A stretch of 42,636 nt of DNA from Flavobacteriales bacterium UBA5081 (lineage in GTDB: Bacteria > Bacteroidota > Bacteroidia > Flavobacteriales_E > Vicingaceae). Position 1 is the first letter of the stretch. Every line of letters begins with the position of its first letter. The notes under the pieces were generated by a model that was given only the letters and a program-made list of their open reading frames with translations, ran no database searches and was not told the origin of the DNA. Shown one piece after another: positions 7,429 to 14,958 of the stretch. The DNA lies in contig DIAJ01000017.1 of assembly GCA_002415785.1 (NCBI GenBank), positions 1-42,636 of the forward strand. Direction: 5' to 3'. Made by a program: the position numbers and the translations under genes.

Positions 7429-7815
7429 TTACCACTCAGCATGGTACGCCCCCTTTTTACTGTCCTTCAAGTCACACCAAATTGAAAGTGATTGAGGCTT
7501 TTCCATCACATCATAGCGATCCCCTTCATCGTCTTCAAACTGCCTCATTCCAACTCTGTAGGATTTCCCGGACTCGAATGTAAATCCTTTTAAAACATAG
7601 TTATCATTGATTTTAAGTTGTGTATTAGCATAGTCGAAACTGTCCTTATTTATAATTACCAACTGAGTTCCTTTTATGCTGACAGTTGCATTAAGCTTAG
7701 TCGTCGCTTCTTCCCTAGCCGAATCACAAGCGAAAAAAACAAAAAGGGAAACAGCCACTACTACAAGTTGATTTTTAATCATTAAAAATGGATCTAAAAA
7801 CAGCTGTCTTTTCAT
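7429..7815 (-). CDS. Small predicted lipoprotein, last gene of the nuclease operon
   Basis: The product is 128 aa from the ATG at 7815, which overlaps the stop of the nuclease gene by 4 bp (ATGA), a translational-coupling arrangement. An alternative start at the Met of MIKNQLVVV (7782) would give a more typical signal peptide, because hydrophobic residues and the lipobox VFFAC follow directly. The mature part looks like a single beta-rich domain, with segments such as KGTQLVIINKDSFDYANT, YVLKGFTFESGKSYRVGM and SIWCDLKD. I do not recognise a characterised family. Placement directly behind a secreted nuclease makes a partner, specificity or immunity role conceivable, but nothing in the sequence proves it. 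Expected location is the periplasmic face of a membrane or the cell surface. Confidence 0.75.
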   Translation of the reverse strand: MKRQLFLDPFLMIKNQLVVVAVSLFVFFACDSAREEATTKLNATVSIKGTQLVIINKDSFDYANTQLKINDNYVLKGFTFESGKSYRVGMRQFEDDEGDRYDVMEKPQSLSIWCDLKDSKKGAYHAEW

Positions 7816-8591
7816 ACTTCAATCATTTGAATTTCACTTTCTAATCGACTTTCATCTTCATCCTTGAGTTTTTCAAAAAAATCTTCCTTACTGAGTGCTT
7901 CCAACTCATCTACAGTAAGCTGATAGTCTTGCAAACTTCCACTGTACTCCTCCATGGAATTATTCATGCGGAAAGCATACATACTCATGGAATCCGGATA
8001 GAAGGCAACTTTGTAAAGCTGATCCGGCACGCCCACTTGGTTCTCGCCAATGGTTTTATGGCCTGCCTCGAATAAACTTCCGGTAACTACATAAGCCGGA
8101 CAGTTACACTGCAACACCCTTTTCCGAATGGCAGCTTCCAAGTATTTCCATCCATAGCGGTTCAATTCTTTGAACTGCGGAGAAACATTGGAATAGGTAA
8201 AGGTCTCATCTTTGAGTTCTTGGCTGTAAACAAAGTCTCCGGCAGGCACATAATGCCCACGATCATAGCCGCTTTTGTAATAATCCGATCGTTGAGCCGA
8301 ATATTCCCTGACTCTTTCGTCTACTTTAAAATAATCGCTCCGTTGGGCTCTAACTCCGTTGTTCTCCTGCAACTGCTCCGGTGTAATGCGATGAATGGTA
8401 TAGTTCGGTACTCTTTGCTCTTTGCTAAAAGCCACCACAAAACCTTCATAAATAACAAAGTTGTCAATTGGATTCGCTTCAAAACGAAGGTGAGGACTAG
8501 TCGTTTCTTTCTGCTCAGAAGTGTTCCGCTCTATAAAGCAAGCCTCTAGAGATAAAATTAATATAATTATTACTGTAAACTTTCTCTTCAT
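7812..8591 (-). CDS. DNA/RNA non-specific endonuclease (NucA/EndoG type), predicted lipoprotein
   Basis: The 259-aa protein carries the beta-beta-alpha-metal nuclease signature of the DNA/RNA non-specific endonuclease family. The DRGH motif is at residues 110-113 (YDRGHYVPAGDF), followed by the Mg-binding region with Asn135 and Asn144 (SNVSPQFKELNRYGWKYLE) and the family segment VVTGSLFE. The N-terminus is a signal peptide ending in the lipobox LEAC with Cys18, so the enzyme should be exported and lipid-anchored outside the cytoplasm. Family members hydrolyse single- and double-stranded DNA and RNA without sequence preference. The gene overlaps both its neighbours by 4 bp and so is in the middle of a tight operon. 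Possible jobs are extracellular nucleic acid degradation, competition, or defence. Confidence 0.88.
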   Translation of the reverse strand: MKRKFTVIIILILSLEACFIERNTSEQKETTSPHLRFEANPIDNFVIYEGFVVAFSKEQRVPNYTIHRITPEQLQENNGVRAQRSDYFKVDERVREYSAQRSDYYKSGYDRGHYVPAGDFVYSQELKDETFTYSNVSPQFKELNRYGWKYLEAAIRKRVLQCNCPAYVVTGSLFEAGHKTIGENQVGVPDQLYKVAFYPDSMSMYAFRMNNSMEEYSGSLQDYQLTVDELEALSKEDFFEKLKDEDESRLESEIQMIEV

Positions 8592-9760
8592 GATACTTGA
8601 TTAGCAGCTATTATTAGCCATTCTCCATTTTTGAACTTAAATTCATACTCTTCCATTGGTAAAAAGCCATAAAATTCCATTTGCCTTACCTTATAACCTT
8701 CGGTTTGAGCCGAACACTCCAGCTTTAGTCGAATACTCCGAATATTTTCTTCAAAGGAAATATTGGCGGAATAATGATTTTCAGCATGGTATCGTGGCTG
8801 ATTTATTTTAAAATTGATTGGCTTACGGTTCACCATTACGTATTCTAGTTGATAGTTTGGAAAAGTGTTGCTTTTTATTAAATAGATATCGCAACTATCA
8901 AATTGATGCTTTCGATAAGGATTGAGCTCCTCAGCGGCTGTTATACCGGCAGCTAAAAGATTCTTTCTGAACTCCAATTCTGTTTCAATTCCCTTGTATC
9001 GAAATTCATTGCGGTAATAAGTGTCTTTGAGTTCAAAAGGACGGAATAACCGTATCAATTCATCCATAGAAATGGGATCTTTCATCTCCCATTTTAAATA
9101 ATTTCCCTGCATTTCTTCCTCAAACTGCTGAGTCCTGCTCTCCACTAAGTTGGCAATTATTTTTTTACTCATTGGAATTAAAGTATCCTCAAGATGAACT
9201 TCCATAGTTGTCTGCTTAATTTGCCAATAGAATGAAGTATCAATCTTTTTTGATTGTATGGCAACCAACAAAGAGTCTATTTCTTCCCTATTTTCCCAAC
9301 GAAGCAAAAATTCTCCGGAATGATTACTCAGTGTTTGAAAGTTATTTTGAGGCAGACTAACAGTCGCATTACTCAATGGGTCATCGCCTAAGAAGACTTT
9401 GCCATTGACATGAGCGTAGAAATTGCAGTGATCTGTTTTAGTTGTAGAAATTGGGTTTGCGAGATAAACTGATAAAAACAAAAAAAGTAGCAGTGCTAAT
9501 TTAATTCCCATCCTACCTTCATTCCACTTGCTAAATATTGATGCAAATAAAGCGGTAACTGCAATGGCAATGGCAGCTCTTAAAACTGCTGATTGTTCAC
9601 CGGATGGACACTCAAGCAAAAAAGTAACCGTAGAAATAAAAATAACTATTATTCCATATACAACAATTGCCCACTTATAATCTACATTTCCCAAAGGATG
9701 ATTAACAATATGGGTAATAATTTTAGTGTACTTTGTCTTGAGTTTATCAATTTTCATCAT
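8588..9760 (-). CDS. Membrane protein with three TM segments and a large extracytoplasmic domain, unknown function
   Basis: I start this at the ATG at 9760 (MMKIDKLKTKYTK), giving 390 aa. The open frame extends 45 bp further upstream but would overlap the preceding gene by 59 bp instead of 14. The N-terminal third has three hydrophobic helices (WAIVVYGIIVIFISTVTFLL, then LRAAIAIAVTALFASIF, then IKLALLLFLFLSVYLA). A segment resembling a carboxypeptidase-regulatory or Ig-like fold follows (HVNGKVFLGDDPLSNATVSL, then the short stretch HSGEFLLRW), then a long soluble region without a recognised domain. The C-terminus should face the periplasm. Sandwiched between an unknown cytoplasmic protein and a lipoprotein nuclease, it may link an inside signal to the outside enzyme. 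That is inference. Confidence 0.8.
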   Translation of the reverse strand: MMKIDKLKTKYTKIITHIVNHPLGNVDYKWAIVVYGIIVIFISTVTFLLECPSGEQSAVLRAAIAIAVTALFASIFSKWNEGRMGIKLALLLFLFLSVYLANPISTTKTDHCNFYAHVNGKVFLGDDPLSNATVSLPQNNFQTLSNHSGEFLLRWENREEIDSLLVAIQSKKIDTSFYWQIKQTTMEVHLEDTLIPMSKKIIANLVESRTQQFEEEMQGNYLKWEMKDPISMDELIRLFRPFELKDTYYRNEFRYKGIETELEFRKNLLAAGITAAEELNPYRKHQFDSCDIYLIKSNTFPNYQLEYVMVNRKPINFKINQPRYHAENHYSANISFEENIRSIRLKLECSAQTEGYKVRQMEFYGFLPMEEYEFKFKNGEWLIIAANQVS

Positions 9761-10631
9761 CCTGGCTTTGAGTTCCGTAATAATGATTCTGAATCTGAGG
9801 AGCATGCTTTGACTTCAATTGCCCAATCACAAAGCCCTGATTGTGCCCTACCTCATTTTTAATAATGGTCTTATTGAATTGCTGTTTAGTTTTGCTCTTC
9901 TTCTTTTTTTCGGACTTTCTTTCAAGAGCAATTAGCAATTGAATCAATAAACACAGGTCATCTCTTAACTCATCTAAGAACAATTGTTTGTCTACATCAA
10001 CAATTTGTTTAAAATGATTGATTTCAGAAAGTTTATCGGTCAACCAAACAAGTATCGTGCTGTTTTCGCGATTGTTTTCTAAGGTTTTGTAAAGCGATTT
10101 ACTTTTAAAAAAGGCGGGAGGAATAAACCAGACGAAAGCAGTTTCTTCTTGGTTTTGGATTAATCGTTCCTCCCACTCTTTAGTATCATCAAAATCCTCA
10201 ACTCCATAACTTAGTTCCTGACCGGGATAAAAACTGTTTTCTATCTTTTCCAGTAATTTGTTTTTACTTGACTTAGGAATTAAGAATTGCCACTCTTTTG
10301 CACTAAAATTGAGTTTATCAAGCTGTTTTTTTACTTTCTGATACTGTTCTCTAAAACTTTGGTAATCCTCATACCCCAAATAGGTGAGGTATTCGTTCAA
10401 ATAATCTACACTTACTTTTATCTCTTTTTCTTGCCTTACTAATGCGTTTGCAATCTTTTCATTATGAACATTATACAGATACTCATTCTTTTTCTTGGTT
10501 CTATTCTGAATATCTTGCTCGTCTTCTATTCGTTCTGAAAGTTCCCTTAAGCCTTTATATACTCTGGGTAACTTAGCCTTCACCAGCATTAAATCAATAA
10601 GTAAAGAAATTTCAGATACGGGATACTTCAT
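9747..10631 (-). CDS. Unknown cytoplasmic protein, first gene of the nuclease operon
   Basis: This 294-aa protein has no signal peptide or TM segment. Residues 1-100 are helical and charged and end in SVDYLNEYLTYLGYEDYQSF. This resembles short N-terminal modules with an LGYxxYxxF-like ending that I associate with Bacteroidota signalling or regulatory proteins. A middle region contains FVWFIPPAFFKSKSLYK and STILVWLTDKLSEI, which look like core strands of an alpha/beta fold. A Lys-rich linker (ERKSEKKKKSKTKQQ) precedes a Gly/Gln/Asn-rich tail (VGHNQGFVIGQLKSK, then PQIQNHYYG). I do not recognise the family. It opens a four-gene operon and lies 55 bp downstream of LytTR-type direct repeats. A sensor, adaptor or effector in a conflict system is possible. 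Confidence 0.75.
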   Translation of the reverse strand: MKYPVSEISLLIDLMLVKAKLPRVYKGLRELSERIEDEQDIQNRTKKKNEYLYNVHNEKIANALVRQEKEIKVSVDYLNEYLTYLGYEDYQSFREQYQKVKKQLDKLNFSAKEWQFLIPKSSKNKLLEKIENSFYPGQELSYGVEDFDDTKEWEERLIQNQEETAFVWFIPPAFFKSKSLYKTLENNRENSTILVWLTDKLSEINHFKQIVDVDKQLFLDELRDDLCLLIQLLIALERKSEKKKKSKTKQQFNKTIIKNEVGHNQGFVIGQLKSKHAPQIQNHYYGTQSQDDEN

Positions 10632-10685
10632 AGACGTTGAATTACATCCCGAAATAACGAAGGCTATTTCCCTTCAACAAAAAAA

Positions 10686-10719
10686 CTTTCTGAACCGGCT
10701 GTTTTTCTTTCTGAACAGG
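10686..10719 (-). promoter_or_regulatory. Pair of 13-bp direct repeats with LytTR-operator spacing
   Basis: Copies at 10686-10698 and 10707-10719 differ at one base and are exactly 21 bp apart, two helical turns. On the minus strand each reads CCnGTTCAGAAAG, and its GTTCAG core fits the GTTN[AG][GT] part of the LytTR consensus. They lie 55-88 bp upstream of the start of the 9747-10631 gene and directly behind a LytTR regulator gene. They are a likely activator site for the nuclease operon. Confidence 0.6.
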
Positions 10720-10768
10720 GGTATTTTCTTTTTAAAGCCGAAATAGATTATCTAATGCACAGATCTGC

Positions 10769-11518
10769 TTAGACCGTTTGAATGTGTTCAAAAAGTAGAT
10801 CCCGATAGGTATCCCCAAAAGTGAATTCTTCTCCGGCAACGAGGACTTTATTTCCGGAAATGGATTCCACCTTTTTTATATTAACTGAAACAGATCTACT
10901 AATGCGAATGATATTGTTTTTACAAAATGTGGTTTGCTGCAAATTTTCCAATACAGTACCCATCGATCTTGAAATAGTCCACTTACTTTCTTTTGTTTTC
11001 AGCTCACAATAGGAGCCGTCTGCTTTGAGCCACTCGATGTCTTCCAGTTTGATGGAATACAAGCTATTCCCTTCCTTTAACATAAAATGTTTATGAAATA
11101 CCTTACCTCCCTTTAAAAGCTCATCACCCTTTTCTTTTTGCTCCTTAAAAACATGAATAATGGCAAGTTCAATACTTCTCTGTAGCGCAAGCGCTGTAAC
11201 CGGCTTACTCAAAAAAGCATGAGGATGAGTGTCTTTTGCACGTTCATAAGTTTCTTTATCGGACTGGTCCGTTAAGTAAATAATGGGAATATCATAATTA
11301 CTGGCTAATTGTGCTGCTGTTTCTATTCCATCCATTTCACCTTTAATTCTAATGTCCATAATAGCTAGGTCAGGCTGATTTTTAATCACCTGCTGGATGG
11401 CCTCTTTTCCGTTATCTACAACAGCAGTAACTTCGAACCCTATTTTTTTAATCTGCTCACAAATATTCTCTGCTGCGAGAAAATCATCCTCAACTACTAA
11501 TAATTGTATAGCTGCCAT
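10769..11518 (-). CDS. LytTR-family response regulator
   Basis: This is a two-domain transcription factor. The receiver domain (about residues 4-120) has the acidic pair in VVEDD, the phospho-acceptor Asp55 in AIMDIRIKG, Thr83 and Lys105 (FLSKPV). The LytTR DNA-binding domain occupies about residues 145-245, with the typical IKLEDIEWLKADGSYCEL, ISRSMGTVLENL and RISRSVSVNIKKVESI segments. I use the ATG at 11518 (MAAIQLLVVEDD); the longer frame starts from TTG and only adds residues ahead of the receiver. A sensor kinase is divergently transcribed from 11566, 47 bp away, so the two are a cognate pair. The gene ends 137 bp before the unknown nuclease operon, whose promoter region has LytTR-type repeats, making that operon its probable target. 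Confidence 0.93.
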   Translation of the reverse strand: MAAIQLLVVEDDFLAAENICEQIKKIGFEVTAVVDNGKEAIQQVIKNQPDLAIMDIRIKGEMDGIETAAQLASNYDIPIIYLTDQSDKETYERAKDTHPHAFLSKPVTALALQRSIELAIIHVFKEQKEKGDELLKGGKVFHKHFMLKEGNSLYSIKLEDIEWLKADGSYCELKTKESKWTISRSMGTVLENLQQTTFCKNNIIRISRSVSVNIKKVESISGNKVLVAGEEFTFGDTYRDLLFEHIQTV

Positions 11519-11565
11519 AAGTATTGTAAATTGCGAGACCAATTTAAGTTTTTTAGCGAAACAAG

Positions 11566-13458
11566 ATGAGAAAACGACTTCTTATTATCATTAATCTGCT
11601 ACTATTAAGCACATTCAATCTACTAGCCAATAAAGATTCAAGTATTTCAGTTCTTGAAAACAAAGCTTATACTGCCTTAGTAAACAATCAACCGGATATT
11701 GCCCGAACCTATTATTTACAGTTAATACAAGAAAATCCGGACAGTGCAGAGCTGAGAGCAATGTGCTATAATAATCTGGGGGCAATTGATATTAGAGAAG
11801 GTTTTAAAGTACGAGGTCTTGATTTCTTGCAAAAGGCAATTGAAACTTATGAAAGTGCCGGAAAAGATACGCTCTTGGCTAAAACTTTATACAATACCGG
11901 CAGAAGTTATAAACTACTTGGGCAATACGAAAAAGCCACTGAATTGCTTCTGGACGCTTTAAATGTCTTCGAAGAGTACGAGATGAAAGTTGATTTGGCA
12001 GAAACCTATAATGTTTTGGGTAACTTAAATGGCGACTTAGGTAATCTTGAAACTGCTCTCCGTTACCACGAACTCGCATGTAAAATAGCTATTGAGGGGA
12101 AAGACTCAATTCGACTAGCGATGTATTTAAACAATAAAGGAAGCACTTATTTTGAAATGGAATTTTATAAGGAAGCCATCACCGACTTTCAAAATAGTTT
12201 GACGATAAAAAATAACTTGTTAGAAAAAAGCTATTTAAATCCGGAGAAAAAAAAGACAGTAAAACGCTCGATACCCTACACTTATTATAACCTGGGTGAA
12301 ACTGAACTTCAAAGAGGCAACATTGATAGAGCAATTAAAAACTTTAAGGTGGCTATAGATTTGCACTCACAATTCAACAACGAAAGAGGAGTTGCTTATT
12401 GTGATAATTTTTTAGGTCGTGCTTACTTTTTAAAAACTCAGTGGGATACTGCAATCACCTATTTTAATAAAGCTTTAGAAAGTGCTAAAAATCTTGAAAT
12501 TAATGATCTTTTATTGAACAATTATCTATTTCAATATGAGCTTTACGATTCAATAGGCAATAAAACTAAAGCACTGGAATACTACAAACTGTATTCTAAA
12601 AAACACCAACAAATACTCAACCTGGATAAACAAAAAGCGATTAATGAATTCCAAATTAAATATGAGGTAGGAAAGAAAGAACAAGAAAATAAACTTCTTT
12701 TTCAAAAAGCAGAAATTGACCAATTAAAGATAAAACAACAAGAAGCTTCCATTCAATTTTGGCAGTTTTTCACGGTCATTATCATCATTCTTATTTTGTT
12801 CGCTTTGTTTTTAGTTTACAAGTATTATCGTCTTTTCGGTAAAGAAAAAAAGTTAGCAGAAAAAGAAAAACAACTCAACCGGGAACAGCACCACAGAATT
12901 AAGAATCACTTACAAACACTAGCCGGATTACTTAGTTTTCAGCAAAGAAAAATTGAAGATAATGTAGCTAAAGAAGTTATTCAAGAGAGTAGCAACCGAG
13001 TAGAAGTGATTAAAATGCTTCATCTCCATTTTTATCAGAGTGGCGACTACAACAGCCATACCATACAACTTCACAGCTACTTACAAGAAATTATTGAAAA
13101 TTTAGTCGTTTTATTTGACAAAACAGCTATTCAAGTAAAAAAGAATATAGAGGCTGTCTTGCTTTCGCCGGAGAAAGCTTTGCCAATAGGGTTAATATGC
13201 AATGAGATTATTAGCAACGCCTTAAAATACGGTCTAACCCAAGATGCAAAATCTGAATTAAGCATTTCTCTAAAAAAAGAGAATGAAAAAATTACCTTGA
13301 TAATCAAAGACAACGGTAATGGAAACATCGTTCATGAAAACAATAGCTCAATCGGGCTTGACCTCATTAATCAATTAGCCAAACAAATCGATGCCAAAAT
13401 AGATCGAGACTTTACAGAGGGAGTGAAGTATACACTCATCTTTTCAACTAAGCAATAA
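11566..13458 (+). CDS. TPR-containing sensor histidine kinase (HisKA_2 type)
   Basis: The 630-aa protein starts with a signal peptide (IIINLLLLSTFNLLA) and continues with about six to seven tetratricopeptide repeats over residues 35-340, for example ALVNNQPDIARTYYLQLI and ETELQRGNIDRAIKNFKVAI. The TPR sensor is periplasmic. A coiled linker, one TM helix near residues 398-420 (FFTVIIIILILFALFLVYKY) and a cytoplasmic kinase core follow. The dimerisation motif QHHRIKNHLQTLAGLLSFQ contains the likely phospho-His443 of HisKA_2. The ATPase domain has the N-box NEIISNALKYG and the G box DNGNG. It is divergent from the LytTR regulator, the usual layout of such Bacteroidota pairs. The ligand or stress sensed by the TPRs is unknown. 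Confidence 0.93.
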   Translation: MRKRLLIIINLLLLSTFNLLANKDSSISVLENKAYTALVNNQPDIARTYYLQLIQENPDSAELRAMCYNNLGAIDIREGFKVRGLDFLQKAIETYESAGKDTLLAKTLYNTGRSYKLLGQYEKATELLLDALNVFEEYEMKVDLAETYNVLGNLNGDLGNLETALRYHELACKIAIEGKDSIRLAMYLNNKGSTYFEMEFYKEAITDFQNSLTIKNNLLEKSYLNPEKKKTVKRSIPYTYYNLGETELQRGNIDRAIKNFKVAIDLHSQFNNERGVAYCDNFLGRAYFLKTQWDTAITYFNKALESAKNLEINDLLLNNYLFQYELYDSIGNKTKALEYYKLYSKKHQQILNLDKQKAINEFQIKYEVGKKEQENKLLFQKAEIDQLKIKQQEASIQFWQFFTVIIIILILFALFLVYKYYRLFGKEKKLAEKEKQLNREQHHRIKNHLQTLAGLLSFQQRKIEDNVAKEVIQESSNRVEVIKMLHLHFYQSGDYNSHTIQLHSYLQEIIENLVVLFDKTAIQVKKNIEAVLLSPEKALPIGLICNEIISNALKYGLTQDAKSELSISLKKENEKITLIIKDNGNGNIVHENNSSIGLDLINQLAKQIDAKIDRDFTEGVKYTLIFSTKQ

Positions 13459-13460
13459 AA

Positions 13461-13485
13461 TAGGAGGGATAAAAACTCCCTCCTA
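13461..13485. terminator. Hairpin between convergent genes
   Basis: TAGGAGGGA (13461-13469) pairs perfectly with TCCCTCCTA (13477-13485) around a 7-nt loop. It lies between the converging kinase gene (ends 13458) and lipoprotein gene (ends 13504). The T-rich side follows on the minus strand, so it probably terminates the lipoprotein transcript and perhaps both. Confidence 0.7.
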
Positions 13486-13503
13486 TAATAATGCAACTAA
13501 AAT

Positions 13504-13923
13504 TTATTCTTCCTCTAAATTTAATGTTACAGGGTTATTGTCCGGAAAAGTATAAGCACTGCTTTGTAAGAGCTGAAAACCTATTGCACTTACTTTAAAT
13601 GCATAGTCTCCGCTATCTCTTTCAAATTCAAATTCCCCTAAAGTATTACTATAAAAGGTATCAATTGGGTTCATTAAAGATTGATCAAATAAGATAACCT
13701 CAGCATCTTTAATAGGATCACTTGTTGTAGCAGATTGAACAACTCCACGGATGATAATCCAGTTCTCTTCATCACCACCTCCACCATCTTTATTTTTATT
13801 TATGGAATGGGTTTTGAAGTCTTGTTGATTAACAGCTGCTGGTTTTACACTTTCCTTTTCGCAGCTTGCGAAAAAAATAACTGAACACAACAATACGGCT
13901 ATATTTATTTTAAAAGTTTTCAT
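13504..13923 (-). CDS. Predicted lipoprotein with a carboxypeptidase-regulatory-like domain
   Basis: This 139-aa protein starts with a lipoprotein signal peptide ending in FFASC (Cys21). A flexible Gly/Asp-rich spacer (KNKDGGGGDEEN) and one small beta-sandwich domain follow. The domain (about residues 55-137) has the pattern of the CarboxypepD_reg-like or SpaA-like fold: GVVQSATTSDPIKDAEVILF, then NTLGEFEFERDSGDYAFKV. Such domains are common in Bacteroidota surface proteins. No catalytic residues are visible, and a structural or binding role at the cell surface is likely. The gene stands alone: convergent with the kinase gene and preceded by the long non-coding stretch 13924-14394, whose nearest part can fold into a hairpin in its 5' leader. 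Confidence 0.8.
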   Translation of the reverse strand: MKTFKINIAVLLCSVIFFASCEKESVKPAAVNQQDFKTHSINKNKDGGGGDEENWIIIRGVVQSATTSDPIKDAEVILFDQSLMNPIDTFYSNTLGEFEFERDSGDYAFKVSAIGFQLLQSSAYTFPDNNPVTLNLEEE

Positions 13924-14394
13924 AACTTAAAATTTTATGACCCGGTCTTCCCCTTTAGGACATAGTTTTCCTGTTCCGGAAAAACCGGGTCGGGTTAAAA
14001 AATGAATGAATTATGTGCGGCCGCACTGTTGGGAAGTTGATGAAGCAAACACCTTTTCTGACAGCATTTTTACTTCCCTTCGGTCAGAAGAAGTGAAGGT
14101 TCATCATTTGTTATTTGAGGCGACTTAGAAATTGTTACTTTTCAAAGGCTCATCCTATTTTTAATCTATTTAATGAAGAGCTTAACAAGTTCTACTTTGC
14201 AGTCTTTAGCTTCAAACAACAGTTCAAAATTCCTATGAAAGTAAAGGATAGAAGTTCGGGAGCGCTCGAGAGTTAATCGAGAGCAACAATTAAAAAAAGC
14301 GCATAGAAAAGCGCTTTTTTGATAGTTAAGTAAAAAATAAGGTCTTAAAGAGAAAAGATGTTAGACTAGCTATAGAAAAATAAATAACGGTAGT
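13924..14394. other. 471-bp gene-free stretch with several hairpins
   Basis: I find no convincing gene here. The stretch holds an 8-bp inverted repeat, GACCCGGT (13939-13946) with ACCGGGTC (13984-13991), enclosing a nested TTTTCC/GGAAAA hairpin; together these form a folded element 16-68 bp upstream of the lipoprotein start. It also holds a 12-bp perfect palindrome (14015-14026, GTGCGGCCGCAC), a 7-bp inverted repeat TTCTGAC/GTCAGAA (14056-14062 and 14083-14089), and a terminator at 14293-14320. A 27-codon plus-strand frame at 14013-14096 exists but has no support. The left half looks richer in G and C than its flanks. It may be a long structured leader of the lipoprotein gene or a non-coding RNA. 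Confidence 0.5.
14293..14320. terminator. Bidirectional rho-independent terminator
   Basis: AAAAAAGCGC (14293-14302) pairs with GCGCTTTTTT (14311-14320) around an 8-nt loop, giving an A run on one side and a T run on the other. It lies 75 bp past the DUF4924 gene stop on the minus strand and can also end any plus-strand transcript from the gap. Confidence 0.8.
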
Positions 14395-14958
14395 CTAATT
14401 ATTCAACTCTTCCGGAAATCGCAGTTTACCCATTTTCATCTGGTTGTATTGATGCGCCAATTTTGCCATCAATTTGCTAATGTGCTCCATAGCCATTTTA
14501 GTACCTTCTGCAATGGGTTGTTTTTTGAGACGCAATACCAGCAAACCGTATAAGCCATTTATGCAAACGGCAATTTCATTGGCTTTTAGTGTGGGGTCAG
14601 ACTTCTGTTTTAAATCATTTAGCACATTGGCTGCTTGCTCGTAAAGTGACTGGTATTCTTTATCTTGAAAAGTGGTTAATAAGCTACGGTGCAAGACGTT
14701 TAAGCCATTTACAATCTCATTTAACTCTTCAAGGTGTCCATTCTTTTGAATTCCTTGAACTTCCATTTTGTCAATCAAATCAGCATACCATGCTTTTATC
14801 TCAGCCTTTACTTTATCATTTTGATCGTATTGCTGAACAATGGCTCGGTCAATTTTTTCTAAATCAAATTGAAAAGATCGAATTATATCCTCAATTTGAT
14901 ACATGTACAAAACGTACTCAACAATATTGGTCTCTTTTTTTACTCTAGCAATCAGCAT
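14395..14958 (-). CDS. DUF4924 family protein
   Basis: This 187-aa, all-helical, probably cytoplasmic protein has the start typical of the Bacteroidota family DUF4924: an IAR-KKE-NI-EYVLYMYQIEDIIR pattern near residues 3-27, followed by alternating amphipathic helices. There is no signal peptide and no TM segment. Function is unknown in the family. The start codon overlaps the stop of the upstream OmpH-like gene by one base (TAATG), so the two are co-translated and form a two-gene operon ending at the 14293-14320 terminator. Pairing with a periplasmic Skp-like protein is suggestive but gives no firm role. Confidence 0.8.
   Translation of the reverse strand: MLIARVKKETNIVEYVLYMYQIEDIIRSFQFDLEKIDRAIVQQYDQNDKVKAEIKAWYADLIDKMEVQGIQKNGHLEELNEIVNGLNVLHRSLLTTFQDKEYQSLYEQAANVLNDLKQKSDPTLKANEIAVCINGLYGLLVLRLKKQPIAEGTKMAMEHISKLMAKLAHQYNQMKMGKLRFPEELNN

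Noticed and set aside
14015..14026. 12-bp palindrome GTGCGGCCGCAC as a cloning or assembly artefact
   Set aside because: It contains a rare-cutter site, but the flanking sequence is continuous and shows no vector-like sequence, so a natural palindrome is more likely.
14013..14096. 27-codon plus-strand frame in the non-coding gap, starting MCGRTVGK
   Set aside because: Too short, overlaps inverted repeats, no promoter or family support. It is mentioned only as a possibility in the gap entry.
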